A stretch of 64,000 nucleotides of DNA from assembly GCF_001306115.1 (NCBI RefSeq), contig NZ_LGCL01000039.1, positions 62,001 to 126,000 on the forward strand, given 5' to 3'. Below are positions 34,257 through 42,036 of the stretch, piece after piece. Numbering within the stretch: position 1 is the stretch's first letter; each line of letters begins with the position of its first letter. The position numbers and the translations under genes were made by a program. The notes below the pieces were generated by a model. It saw nothing but the letters and a program-made list of their open reading frames with translations, did not search any database and had not been told where the DNA came from. Origin of the DNA: Ornatilinea apprima. GTDB taxonomy: Bacteria; Chloroflexota; Anaerolineae; Anaerolineales; Anaerolineaceae.

Positions 34257-34282
34257 GCCCGGTAAACAGCCGGGCGGTTTTT
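34254..34282 (+). terminator. intrinsic terminator ending the array
   Basis: Nine-bp stem ACCGCCCGG / CCGGGCGGT, seven-base loop and TTTTT. It closes the P3 transcript directly after the last array unit. Confidence 0.92.
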
Positions 34283-34283
34283 C

Positions 34284-34314
34284 GTTTAACTTTCCTCATC
34301 TTCAAAGTTTATAT
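34284..34314 (+). promoter_or_regulatory. Phage promoter P4
   Basis: TTAACT (34286), 17-base spacer with TTCAAAGT, TTATAT (34309), 37 bases before the next start. Confidence 0.78.
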
Positions 34315-34350
34315 AAGCAACCCCAAATAATCACTAGAAGGAGTGAGCTT

Positions 34351-35007
34351 ATGAATTCTACGAGCAAAGAAATTATTAAACTGCTGAAGAAGGTTACGGC
34401 GACAGGCCATTCTCAATCACAGATCTTCGATGATTGGTTGGAAATTACTCACTTATCGCTGGAAGCCCTTCCCAAAATCGCCCAGGCTTATTCAAAAGGC
34501 GAGACATACACAGACCCTCCAGAGGTAGCAGAGGTGTTCAAGCGGGTTCAGTTCCGGTATGGCACATCTTTTGAGTTATTAAAGCAAGCCTTTGCAATCC
34601 TCATTCAATCTTGCAGTCGTTCGCAGGTGTTTTTCGGGAATGAGAATGGAATACCAGGAGACACCTCCCCGGATACATTAGGTGAGGTTTACATGGAGTT
34701 TGGCTTACCCTCCAAATATACCGGGCAGTTCTTCACCCCTTGGCCTATCGCTCAATTTATGGCGTTGGCTAGCATGAAGGACGTGGAAAATGAGGTCCAC
34801 GAAAGGATCAAGGAGGCGTGCAACAAAGATGTTTTCGCCCAGGCATTATTAGCAGCCTCAATGGTCATCAGAGATGGAAAAGAGGCGGGGCAGTTCTTCT
34901 TCGGAACCCTTCTTCCATACATAGCGCGGAGAACGAAGGAACAGGTGGAACCCGATCAGAAATTGAGATCTCATTACATGCGCCTAATTTGGGCGATCCG
35001 TTCTTGA
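34351..35007 (+). CDS. Truncated N-6 DNA methylase-like protein
   Basis: 218 residues. Residues ~45-165 resemble the N-terminal part of HsdM-like phage methylases: helical lead, then LGEVYMEFGLPSKYTGQFFTPWPIAQFMALASM. The SAM motif (DPxCGSG) and the catalytic NPPF/Y motif that should follow are missing; the frame ends soon after. A clamp-like fragment begins in another frame over its last 30 codons. It is therefore probably a remnant, or a short protein with a new role. Confidence 0.55.
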   Translation: MNSTSKEIIKLLKKVTATGHSQSQIFDDWLEITHLSLEALPKIAQAYSKGETYTDPPEVAEVFKRVQFRYGTSFELLKQAFAILIQSCSRSQVFFGNENGIPGDTSPDTLGEVYMEFGLPSKYTGQFFTPWPIAQFMALASMKDVENEVHERIKEACNKDVFAQALLAASMVIRDGKEAGQFFFGTLLPYIARRTKEQVEPDQKLRSHYMRLIWAIRS

Positions 35008-35168
35008 TTAGCTTCAATACCACTTTCCTATTGGATGGTTTGAGCCACATCAACAGCGAACAGGTGAGGTTGCTGTTCAACCACAATAACACGCCCGGTG
35101 AAATGGTTGCGGTTGATAGTTCGGATCCCTGGCGGTATGTGATAATGCCTATGCACTTGGGATATTAA
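34906..35168 (+). pseudogene. C-terminal fragment of a DnaN-like sliding clamp
   Basis: In the frame ending at 35168, about 87 residues read like the end of a beta clamp: SAENEGTGGTRSEIEI, ISFNTTFLLDGLSHINSEQVRL and the terminal YVIMPMHL. This is the last strand-helix part of domain III, next to the pocket that binds clamp-binding peptides. No credible start is present and the beginning overlaps the methylase-like frame, so I call it a relic; the left limit is approximate. Confidence 0.55.
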
Positions 35169-35175
35169 GATCAAA

Positions 35176-35204
35176 GCCCGGCAGAAGTCGGGGCCTATTA
35201 TTTT
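35176..35204 (+). terminator. weak terminator-like hairpin
   Basis: GCCC / GGGC pairing around GCAGAAGT followed by a T-rich stretch. Imperfect compared with the other phage terminators. Confidence 0.45.
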
Positions 35205-35258
35205 GCTTAAGTAAACCTGTTTGGAATTCTAATACCTATTCCAGGTAAGGAGCGTTTT

Positions 35259-35534
35259 ATGAAGTTGCGCGGATTTTACACAAAGAATTACCTTAACTAC
35301 CAGATTGAGAAGAGAAAGAAAGAGTTGGAAGAAACGGTCCTTTTGGATCACAACCTGGTAAAGCTTGCGAATATCGGTAACACCCCAACTGGAGATCCAG
35401 AAATGGGTGAAATGGCGAGGGTGGTCATTACAGATGTCTACCTGGTTATCAGCACTTTGGCCCAAGAAATTTTGAGGTTGCGAAATGAAAGAAAATATTG
35501 GATGGAGCGAAGGAGCCCCACAAAACGTATATGA
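35259..35534 (+). CDS. Hypothetical helical phage protein
   Basis: 91 residues, not recognised. AAGGAG site. Almost fully helical and charged (QIEKRKKELEETVLL, EILRLRNERKYWMERR), probably coiled coil and possibly DNA- or partner-binding. Its 3' end overlaps the next small zinc-ribbon gene by 50 bases. Confidence 0.55.
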   Translation: MKLRGFYTKNYLNYQIEKRKKELEETVLLDHNLVKLANIGNTPTGDPEMGEMARVVITDVYLVISTLAQEILRLRNERKYWMERRSPTKRI

Positions 35535-35700
35535 AGATTGTGAAGGTGCAGAAATTATCGTGTTCAGGCAGTGTCCCAATTGTGGGCGTTTCCTCACCAC
35601 CGGAGAAGTCCTTCAAAACAAGTTGTGCAAGGTGAAATTGCAAGGATGGATCTGCAGCAAGTGTGGCGAGGTCGAACCGGAATGGATGCGGAGTGCTTAA
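35485..35700 (+). CDS. Small zinc-ribbon protein
   Basis: 71 residues. Two CxxCG pairs (CPNCGRF near residue 30 and CSKCGE near residue 58) form a zinc ribbon. It overlaps the gene before it by 50 bases and has no strong ribosome binding site, so expression depends on coupling. The stop codon lies inside promoter P5. Role unknown; such ribbons often bind nucleic acid. Confidence 0.6.
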   Translation: MKENIGWSEGAPQNVYEDCEGAEIIVFRQCPNCGRFLTTGEVLQNKLCKVKLQGWICSKCGEVEPEWMRSA

Positions 35701-35725
35701 CTTTTGGGTTTCTCAAAGTTTATAG
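35695..35725 (+). promoter_or_regulatory. Phage promoter P5
   Basis: TTAACT (35697) overlaps the preceding stop codon; 17-base spacer with CTCAAAGT, TTATAG (35720). Confidence 0.75.
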
Positions 35726-35760
35726 AGACAACCCTATAAAACCAAAAAGGAGAAAGCATT

Positions 35761-36036
35761 ATGAGAATTCTGTTGGTTGAAGTGGAAAACTTGAAGTTGG
35801 CCCAGGAAGGACGCGCGATACAAAATAACTGGCCCAAATCCCCCACCTCAAACGGTGAGTTTATGACCTGTTTTTTGGATGAGGTGCAAATCCAGTTGGA
35901 AAATATCAACCTGGAAAACGGCAATTCGGAGGAAAACCAGTACCGGCTTTGGCAGGCTTTGGCTTATCTTCAAGGCGTGCTGGATCTTGTCGATGGCAAC
36001 ACCACCCCGGTCCCGCTGGATGAATTGGTGGGGTGA
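35761..36036 (+). CDS. Hypothetical phage protein
   Basis: 91 residues, not recognised. It follows the leader ACAACCCTATAAAACC and an AAGGAG site. N-terminal beta strand (MRILLVEVENL) and a helical second half (YRLWQALAYLQGVLDLVDG). First gene of a two-gene unit with the small zinc-ribbon gene that starts three bases after its stop. Confidence 0.55.
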   Translation: MRILLVEVENLKLAQEGRAIQNNWPKSPTSNGEFMTCFLDEVQIQLENINLENGNSEENQYRLWQALAYLQGVLDLVDGNTTPVPLDELVG

Positions 36037-36039
36037 CCG

Positions 36040-36231
36040 ATGGAGGAAACCGTTTGCCCGAATTGTAATGAGCGAGTTATTCCAAAGGAAATCACCAGCA
36101 GAGAAACGGAAGAGTACCAAGGAGCTTTGTGGTTCACTGGAGATACCTATACACAGCGCATTTGCCCGAAATGTGGTGCGAATTGCGATAAACAGTTGGT
36201 ATCGGCAGACGTGGAGGACCTGCCTTTTTAA
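36040..36231 (+). CDS. Small zinc-ribbon protein
   Basis: 63 residues. CPNC near residue 6 and CPKCGANC near residue 43 form a ribbon with a 35-residue insert. The C-terminus is acidic and aromatic (DVEDLPF), similar to SSB-type tails that contact replication proteins. No family assigned. Confidence 0.6.
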   Translation: MEETVCPNCNERVIPKEITSRETEEYQGALWFTGDTYTQRICPKCGANCDKQLVSADVEDLPF

Positions 36232-36239
36232 TTCTCACC

Positions 36240-36267
36240 AAGCCCGGTCTGAAAAGGCCGGGCTTTT
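36240..36267 (+). terminator. intrinsic terminator
   Basis: AAGCCCGG / CCGGGCTT stem with ten-base loop and TTTT, directly ahead of promoter P6. Confidence 0.88.
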
Positions 36268-36278
36268 GTAGTTTAAGT

Positions 36279-36309
36279 ACTTAACTTTCGGGGTCCTTAA
36301 AGTTTATAT
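36279..36309 (+). promoter_or_regulatory. Phage promoter P6
   Basis: TTAACT (36281), 17-base spacer with TTAAAGT, TTATAT (36304), then the ACAACCCTATAAAAC leader. Confidence 0.8.
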
Positions 36310-36350
36310 ACACAACCCTATAAAACGAAAGTGAACCGAAAGGATATGTT

Positions 36351-37595
36351 ATGGAAACCACTATCACAGATCGAAAGCAGGAAGTTGCGGCCTTAACCGG
36401 TCTGACAGTTGACCAAATTGGAGCCGTGAAATTTGAGTTGGACCACCTTCGGAAAAATGGTCTTTTAATAGATCTCAATATCAGCGGGACATCGATGTTT
36501 ATTCGATCCACCACTTGGATTGAGTTGGGAATTCAGGACATTGACGATCCTCGTACCAGTCGTTTCACAAAGGGATCGAAATTCCTCATCCCGGAGGACC
36601 AGATTAAGAAATTGCGCTCAATTGAGACGCAGATGCGCTCACTTCTTGACGGCCTTTCATTTGATGTTACTGGCTTTCGGCCCTATCGCTGGTTGCCGGT
36701 AACCGCTTATGAGAAATTCCGGGAGAAATGGGCTGAGTTGACCGAGCGTTTCAATCAGGCGAAGCAGGAGATCATAGACAATTACGATGGATATCGAGAT
36801 CTCGTTTATGCCGACTTTCGGCTTATTGCAGAGGCGGCGTGGAAACAGATTGAGAAGCAGGGCTATTCTTATGCCATTGTGAACGGCAAGGCACTGGATC
36901 GAAACGAGTTCATCCAGGCGATTATTCAGGATGCGCTGGCAAAATTCCCCTCCATCAACCAGGTTGAAAATGACCTGAAATGCGATTATGTGACCGCCTT
37001 GCTTTATGGCCAGGAAGAGTTAGAAGCGGAGAAATTGAGGACGCAGCAATTGCAAAACCTGATCTATGAGGAACGGCAAAAGCGGTTGGCCCTCGAACAC
37101 GATGAGCGATTAAGAATGGAGCGGGAGCGTGAGCAATTGCGACACGAGGCTGAAATCAATCGTTTAGCCGAAGAAGAAAAGAACGCCAAAATCATGGCCA
37201 TGTGGGAGGCAGAGTTGCAACATGCGAGAGAGCAGCTTAACCAGATCTCATCCCCACTGGATGAAGTGTTCAATGACCTGCGCCGCCGGATCTCTGGTGA
37301 TGTTGAGTCCATGCTGGAGTCGATCAAGAAAAATGGTTACTTAAAAGGAAAGGTTGCGGAGAAAGGGAAAGGCCTTTTGGATCTGTTTGACCTTATGGCA
37401 GCCCATGATGACAACCAACTCCGGGCAAAACTGGTGGAGTTGCGCCAGGCCATTGGCCCTGATAATAAAAGCCGGGCAGATGGTGATGTTCGATCCACGG
37501 AAGAGATTGTATCCATCCTCAACCAGATTGGCGACTTAACCAGCAAGGCGGTGAAGGATACCATGAATGTGAGCCGGGCGCGGTTCGTGGAGTAA
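36351..37595 (+). CDS. Large coiled-coil phage protein, DUF3150-like in character
   Basis: 414 residues. Residues ~70-200 contain the compact mixed domain; ~220-310 form a long, highly charged coiled coil (EELEAEKLRTQQLQNLIYEE and onward); the tail (~320-414) is helical. The length and layout remind me of DUF3150-type proteins that accompany AAA+ ATPases, and an AAA+ gene lies 1 kb downstream, but I cannot confirm the family by eye. No enzyme motif is seen. Confidence 0.55.
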   Translation: METTITDRKQEVAALTGLTVDQIGAVKFELDHLRKNGLLIDLNISGTSMFIRSTTWIELGIQDIDDPRTSRFTKGSKFLIPEDQIKKLRSIETQMRSLLDGLSFDVTGFRPYRWLPVTAYEKFREKWAELTERFNQAKQEIIDNYDGYRDLVYADFRLIAEAAWKQIEKQGYSYAIVNGKALDRNEFIQAIIQDALAKFPSINQVENDLKCDYVTALLYGQEELEAEKLRTQQLQNLIYEERQKRLALEHDERLRMEREREQLRHEAEINRLAEEEKNAKIMAMWEAELQHAREQLNQISSPLDEVFNDLRRRISGDVESMLESIKKNGYLKGKVAEKGKGLLDLFDLMAAHDDNQLRAKLVELRQAIGPDNKSRADGDVRSTEEIVSILNQIGDLTSKAVKDTMNVSRARFVE

Positions 37596-37601
37596 AACAA
37601 A

Positions 37602-37817
37602 ATGGAAGGGAGGACTTGGACCACCAAAGAAGGTGAGGTGATCCCGCTCGAAAAACTGGAGCCGGATCACCTCATCAATATTAAACATTTTCTGGAGCGG
37701 AAAATAAGCGAATTCCGGGAGATGCTTGAAATTTGCGAGCCAGACAGCTTACGAGGTGCGACTATTCAGGAAGGCAGAGAAAGCGAGGTGAAATCCAGGG
37801 CGAGTTTTGTAGAATGA
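37602..37817 (+). CDS. Hypothetical phage protein
   Basis: 71 residues, not recognised. Starts six bases after the coiled-coil gene, with GGAGTA-type spacing inside that gene's end. Mostly helical (LINIKHFLERKISEFREMLEI). It ends RASFVE, close to the RARFVE end of the upstream protein, which may reflect a shared terminal motif. Confidence 0.5.
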   Translation: MEGRTWTTKEGEVIPLEKLEPDHLINIKHFLERKISEFREMLEICEPDSLRGATIQEGRESEVKSRASFVE

Positions 37818-37899
37818 CCTATCGAATTGCTTTCATAATCTTATAAACACCTAGGCCCTTGGTCCAGGTGAATTTTATTTTAAGAGAAAGAGAGTTTGT

Positions 37900-38514
37900 A
37901 TGATTCAATCACCTTCAACAAGTCGGCTGTTAAACCCGGCGGTGTACAACCAGGCCATTGAAATGGCAAAAGATCTGGTGAGCTGTTCAAACGCGGTGTT
38001 TTTTGACACCGAGACAACCGGGTTCGGAATGGACGCGGAGATTGTTGAAATAACGGCGCTGGACAATGAGGGGAAAACCATGCTGGACACCCTGGTAAAG
38101 CCGCTTAAGCCCATTCCCCCGGAAGTGAGCCAAATTACCCACATCACCAACGAAATGGTTGCGTTCGCACCTTCCCTGCAGTCGCTTAAGAACGCTTTGG
38201 AGTTCACTTTTTCGCGGAAAGTTTGGGTGGCGTACAATGCTTCATTCGATGTGAGAATGTTTTACCAATCTCATCAGATCTCCGGGATCCGGTTCGCGCC
38301 AAACTTTTTCGCGGTGTATGATGCCATGCTCATCGTTTCCAACATTCTCCAAATGCCCAACCCATACGGAGGTTTCAAGTGGGTCAAGCTGGGCGAGGCC
38401 GCAAAACTATTGCAGGTCGATCTTGGAGATGCGGATTTGCACCGGGCAAAAGCAGACACCACGTTGATGCTGCAGATCCTCTATAAGATCTCCAAATTGG
38501 AGAGAGTTGAATAA
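37900..38514 (+). CDS. DnaQ-like 3'-5' exonuclease
   Basis: 204 residues. DEDDh motifs: FFDTETTGF near residue 35 (Exo I), WVAYNASFDVRMFY near residue 110 (Exo II) and HRAKADTTLML near residue 185 (Exo III). This matches the epsilon proofreading/oligoribonuclease superfamily. Likely roles are proofreading or DNA turnover during phage replication. It stands alone on its transcript, with a terminator following. Confidence 0.9.
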   Translation: MIQSPSTSRLLNPAVYNQAIEMAKDLVSCSNAVFFDTETTGFGMDAEIVEITALDNEGKTMLDTLVKPLKPIPPEVSQITHITNEMVAFAPSLQSLKNALEFTFSRKVWVAYNASFDVRMFYQSHQISGIRFAPNFFAVYDAMLIVSNILQMPNPYGGFKWVKLGEAAKLLQVDLGDADLHRAKADTTLMLQILYKISKLERVE

Positions 38515-38521
38515 TCCTCAT

Positions 38522-38558
38522 CCCTGTCGGGTGAGATCCCGGCAGGGCCCCCTTTTTA
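38522..38558 (+). terminator. intrinsic terminator
   Basis: CCCTG..CGGG / CCCG..CAGGG stem and T-run, seven bases before P7. Confidence 0.88.
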
Positions 38559-38563
38559 TTTAA

Positions 38564-38594
38564 GCTTAACTTTCGAGGTTCTCAAAGTTTATAT
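38564..38594 (+). promoter_or_regulatory. Phage promoter P7
   Basis: TTAACT (38566), 17-base spacer with CTCAAAGT, TTATAT (38589), then ACATAACCCTATAAAT leader. Confidence 0.8.
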
Positions 38595-38634
38595 ACATAA
38601 CCCTATAAATCTTTTCAGCCAAAGGAGAACCGAA

Positions 38635-40209
38635 ATGAGTGAGAGCGCAATTCAGAGTTTAGACCGTTATATCAGGGCGCGTTATCCAATCATTGGAATA
38701 GCAAGCCATGAAGAAAGCCGGGTGATGAGTTTTATCCACCAGGTTGCCGCAATCCGAAACCGCCAGATCGTGAGCTGGTCTGTTACCCAGGGCCTCAAAC
38801 AGGAGCCATCGGACACAAACAACCTCAACCCCACCGTCACGTTTGACCGAGACACAATACGGGAGATCGTAGCAGCCCTTGAAGAAATTCTGGCTTTTGA
38901 GGGAGATCCAACCCTCTTTGTTTTCAAAGATCTCCACGGAATTATTGGAAATCCGGGGCGCGGTTTTGATCCTATCATTGTGCGTTACCTGCGTGATGTG
39001 TGTGCCAGGTTTGAGCAGACCCATCATAACCTGGTTCTCTTATCACCTGCAGTGTCCATCCCCCCGGATCTGGAGAAGGTGATGGTTTCAATCGATTGGC
39101 CCTTACCTGACAAACAGGAGTTGACCGAAATTCTGGTGTGCGTGGGTAATGATCTTCCCGATAAATACCCGGTCCACCTCAACGGCAACCGAGAGAACAT
39201 TGTGCAAGCCATGACCGGATTGACCGCATTTGAGGCGGTTGGAGTTCTCAATTCCGCAACCGTGGCATGTGGCAAGTTGGACGAGAGCGCGATCCCCTTC
39301 ATCGTGAAGGAGAAAGCCCAGATCATCAAGAAAAGCGGTGTTCTGGAATTCTACGATAGTTCAGTCACCATGAGCGAGGTCGGCGGGTTGGACAACCTTA
39401 AGCGGTACGCTCAGATCAAGCGGAACGCTTTTTCAGAGAAAGCGCGAGAAGCGGGTGTTGACAGCCCAAAAGGTGTGCTGTTGGTTGGTGTACCTGGTAC
39501 AGGCAAGAGCTTGTCGGCAAAAGCAATCGCCGGAGGGCAGATGCCGTTATTGCGGTTGGATATCGGATCCCTTATGGGTGGTCTGGTAGGTCAATCCGAG
39601 AGCAACATGCGGTCGGCGCTCAAAGTAGCGGAGGCGGTTGCGCCGTGTGTGTTATGGATGGACGAGATCGAGAAAGCCATTGGCGGGGTTGATTCTTCTA
39701 ACCAATCAGATGGCGGCACCCTGGCCCGACTTTTCGGTACGATGTTGACCTGGATGCAAGAGACAAAATCCCCGGTCTATGTTGTAGCGACCGCAAACGA
39801 TGTACGGTCTTTACGACCAGAGCTTCTCCGGCGGTTCGATGACATCTTTTGGGTAGATCTTCCAGATGCAGAGGCCAGACGAGAGATCTTGCGAGTCCAC
39901 CTGGACAAGCGGGGTTATGTTCTCTCGTCTGATATTGAGAAGGTCGTGGAGGCTACCTGGTCTTTTTCTGGAGCAGAAATTGAAAAGGTGGTGAAATCTG
40001 CAGTTGAGGCGGCGTTCTTCGATGAAGCCAACCTATCCACAGAATATTTGCTACAAGCGGCACAGCAGATCATTCCGGTGGGCCAGACGATGCAAGAGCA
40101 AATTGAGAGCTTGCGGAATTGGGCTAAAGATCGCGCCAGATCTGCAGGAAAACCCTGCGAACCCAAACCACAGGTGGTGATGAGCAGAAAGGTGATGCTG
40201 GATCTCTAA
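38635..40209 (+). CDS. Ycf46-like AAA+ ATPase
   Basis: 524 residues. The N-terminal ~240 residues are the degenerate AAA-like half typical of Ycf46 (start IQSLDRYIRARYPIIGIASHEE). The active AAA+ module has Walker A GVPGTGKSLSAKAIA near residue 285, Walker B CVLWMDEIEKA near 340, sensor 1 VVATANDV near 385 and arginine finger region RPELLRRFD near 397. Its DUF1257 and DUF2997 partners lie at 42.0-42.7 kb, a pairing known from cyanobacteria, plastids and scattered bacteria; the function is not established. Confidence 0.88.
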   Translation: MSESAIQSLDRYIRARYPIIGIASHEESRVMSFIHQVAAIRNRQIVSWSVTQGLKQEPSDTNNLNPTVTFDRDTIREIVAALEEILAFEGDPTLFVFKDLHGIIGNPGRGFDPIIVRYLRDVCARFEQTHHNLVLLSPAVSIPPDLEKVMVSIDWPLPDKQELTEILVCVGNDLPDKYPVHLNGNRENIVQAMTGLTAFEAVGVLNSATVACGKLDESAIPFIVKEKAQIIKKSGVLEFYDSSVTMSEVGGLDNLKRYAQIKRNAFSEKAREAGVDSPKGVLLVGVPGTGKSLSAKAIAGGQMPLLRLDIGSLMGGLVGQSESNMRSALKVAEAVAPCVLWMDEIEKAIGGVDSSNQSDGGTLARLFGTMLTWMQETKSPVYVVATANDVRSLRPELLRRFDDIFWVDLPDAEARREILRVHLDKRGYVLSSDIEKVVEATWSFSGAEIEKVVKSAVEAAFFDEANLSTEYLLQAAQQIIPVGQTMQEQIESLRNWAKDRARSAGKPCEPKPQVVMSRKVMLDL

Positions 40210-40223
40210 TCCATCTCCACCAT

Positions 40224-40253
40224 GCCCGGTCTGAGAAGGCCGGGCCTTTTTTT
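40224..40253 (+). terminator. intrinsic terminator
   Basis: GCCCGG / CCGGGC stem with ten-base loop and seven T. Confidence 0.88.
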
Positions 40254-40270
40254 ATTTAATTCAGTGAAAC

Positions 40271-40301
40271 GCTTAACTTTTCGGTTTCTCAAAGTTTATC
40301 A
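40271..40301 (+). promoter_or_regulatory. Phage promoter P8
   Basis: TTAACT (40273), 17-base spacer with CTCAAAGT, TTATCA (40296), then the ACATAACCCCATAAAACC leader. Confidence 0.75.
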
Positions 40302-40336
40302 ACATAACCCCATAAAACCTAGAAAGGATCAAGAAA

Positions 40337-40750
40337 ATGAGCGATAGAGAAAATGTGTTGACCCAGGTTGAGAAAGTGATGTCGGGAGCGGATCCATCCG
40401 ATCTGTTCTTCGATTGGTTTTGCCGGACCAGTTCCTTGAAGGCCAAAGGATGCAAACTGGTTCGCAAGCTGGAGCAGCTGTTGAATGCAAACCAGAAGGG
40501 CAATCGTTTTGATCCCAATGCGGTGTACACCATTTTCAAGAATAATTGTCCGTTGTATGGCAAGCTCTACGATGATATTCGGATCTGCGATTTGGAAACC
40601 GGGAAAGTCCTTTACACCATCGTCCCTTCGAGTGGTTTTCAAAATGATTTTGGAACAGCGATCCTTTGGGGCAAGGACAATGATTTTTCTGGACCCATTC
40701 TGGAAGGCCAATGGAAAGATATTCTGGCCTACTTCTCAACCCGAGCGTAA
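40337..40750 (+). CDS. Hypothetical phage protein
   Basis: 137 residues, not recognised. AAAGGATC site. Residues ~65-130 look like a compact beta-rich domain with many glycine turns. Contains three cysteines without a metal-site spacing. It lies first in a two-gene unit, with a long hairpin between it and the acidic protein gene. Confidence 0.55.
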   Translation: MSDRENVLTQVEKVMSGADPSDLFFDWFCRTSSLKAKGCKLVRKLEQLLNANQKGNRFDPNAVYTIFKNNCPLYGKLYDDIRICDLETGKVLYTIVPSSGFQNDFGTAILWGKDNDFSGPILEGQWKDILAYFSTRA

Positions 40751-40756
40751 TTCAAA

Positions 40757-40791
40757 AAGTGGGCCGGATCTCCAGGTGGGCCGGCCCACTT
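40757..40791 (+). terminator. strong hairpin without T-run
   Basis: 11-bp stem AAGTGGGCCGG / CCGGCCCACTT, 13-base loop, directly before the next gene's leader. Lacking a T-run, it may be a processing or stability element rather than a terminator. Confidence 0.5.
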
Positions 40792-40818
40792 CAACCTATT
40801 CAATAAGGAGAGCGAAAA

Positions 40819-41157
40819 ATGTGTAACCTGTCTGATAGCGAGATGCAAGAGATTATTGAAGAAGCCATCTCCACCCCATTGAGCGAGCAATTGGCCGAGG
40901 CCGATCAAGTCCAAGATTATGTGGAAATCGAGGAAGATGAAATCGAGGACGAGGAAGATGCTTCACAATATGACGACATGACGGAATATGAGGTGTCAGA
41001 TCTTATCGCCAATGCAATTTATATGTGGCTTGACGAAGAGGATTGTGATGCAAGCATCTCGACCTACGAGCAAGCGGGTGTCTTAACCAATAACGAAGGT
41101 TTGGTTGTCACGATCAACGGCAAGAAATTCCAGGTTACCGTGGTTCGAGCGTCATAA
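40819..41157 (+). CDS. Acidic phage protein
   Basis: 112 residues, not recognised. AAGGAG site. Very acidic in the middle (EIEEDEIEDEEDASQYDD near residues 36-53), with helices on both sides. Extreme acidity is seen in DNA-mimic anti-restriction proteins and in chaperone-like proteins, but nothing here proves such a role. It is the last gene before the long noncoding repeat block. Confidence 0.55.
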   Translation: MCNLSDSEMQEIIEEAISTPLSEQLAEADQVQDYVEIEEDEIEDEEDASQYDDMTEYEVSDLIANAIYMWLDEEDCDASISTYEQAGVLTNNEGLVVTINGKKFQVTVVRAS

Positions 41158-41173
41158 CCCATCCTCACCAAAA

Positions 41174-41216
41174 CCGGGGCGGTTCACCGAGAAATCGGGG
41201 GCCGCCCTCTTTTTTA
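41174..41216 (+). terminator. intrinsic terminator
   Basis: GGGCGG / CCGCCC stem with an inner purine-rich loop, then TTTTTT. It separates the coding unit from the noncoding repeat block. Confidence 0.85.
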
Positions 41217-41249
41217 TTTAACTGGTTTCATGTGCGTACACCTAAAACC

Positions 41250-41935
41250 GGGTTCGCTAAAAGACGTGTAAGGGACGTAATCACACCATGACATACAAAC
41301 ATACCCTTACCTTGAAAATGAGGCTAGAGACAGCCATAGCCTCGTAGAGAAAAAACCGAAAAAAAGCCGGGGTTGCCACAAGGGTTATAAGAGAAGAAAC
41401 GCGGAAAATGATAAAAACACCCTATTTTTGAAACGACCCGGTATAGGGATGCCAGGTCACGGCAAGACCACAAAAAAAGACCTCGCTAAAGGGCGTGTAA
41501 GAGATGAAATTGGAATATGACATATCAATACACCTAATCTTTTTTAATGCTGCTCAAGCCGAGTACCGGGGAGTAGAGCAAAAATAATTTTGCCGAGAGG
41601 GGAATTGGGGTTCACCAAAAGACGTGTAAGGGACGTAAACGAGCGAACCCCCAAAAACCACTATTTATTAAAAATGATGTTTTAGACCGCCTAAGCCGAT
41701 TTAAGGGACGAAAAAAACAGCCCGCCAAAAGACGTGTAAGGGACGTATTCACACCATGACATACCAATATACCCAGATTAAAAAACATCGTAGAAGCCGA
41801 GTATCGGGGAGTAGCGCAAAATTTTTCCAGGCAAAAAAAGAATTTGGGCTCACCAAAAGGCGTATAAGAGATGTAATCAAGATACCCTCAAAACCTCGTT
41901 TTTGATAAAAAACAGCGTATTGACCCTCTAGTGGG
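41250..41935 (+). repeat. Noncoding block of degenerate repeats, function unknown
   Basis: No ORF fits here. The core ACGTGTAAGGGACGT (which can pair ACGT with ACGT around a 7-base loop) starts near 41264, 41622 and 41732, with diverged copies near 41383, 41492, 41697 and 41860. A second element, AGCCGAGTAYCGGGGAGTAG, is at 41557 and 41795. The two types alternate: core-to-second distances are 66, 63, 65 and 63 bases, giving a 128-base period. Many cores are followed about 25 bases later by GACATACCAATATACCC-like words. Confidence 0.75.
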
Positions 41936-41966
41936 CTGCACGCTTTTAACCCAATTTGGGGCGTTT

Positions 41967-41997
41967 GCTTAACTTTTCGGGATCTAAAAGTTTATAT
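41967..41997 (+). promoter_or_regulatory. Phage promoter P9
   Basis: TTAACT (41969), 17-base spacer ending TAAAAGT, TTATAT (41992), just after the repeat block. Confidence 0.78.
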
Positions 41998-42036
41998 AAC
42001 TGACCCAAAAATATTAAGACTCGAAGGGAGTAGGAA

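Noticed and set aside
34351-35168. Programmed -1 frameshift joining methylase-like and clamp-like frames
   Set aside because: The phase would fit, but no X_XXY_YYZ heptamer with a stem behind it was found in the overlap.
41250-41935. Second TIGR array
   Set aside because: Distances (mainly 63-66 and 110-129 bases) do not follow a 36-base period, apart from one 35-base step, and no Tas-like gene adjoins. Kept as an unexplained repeat block.
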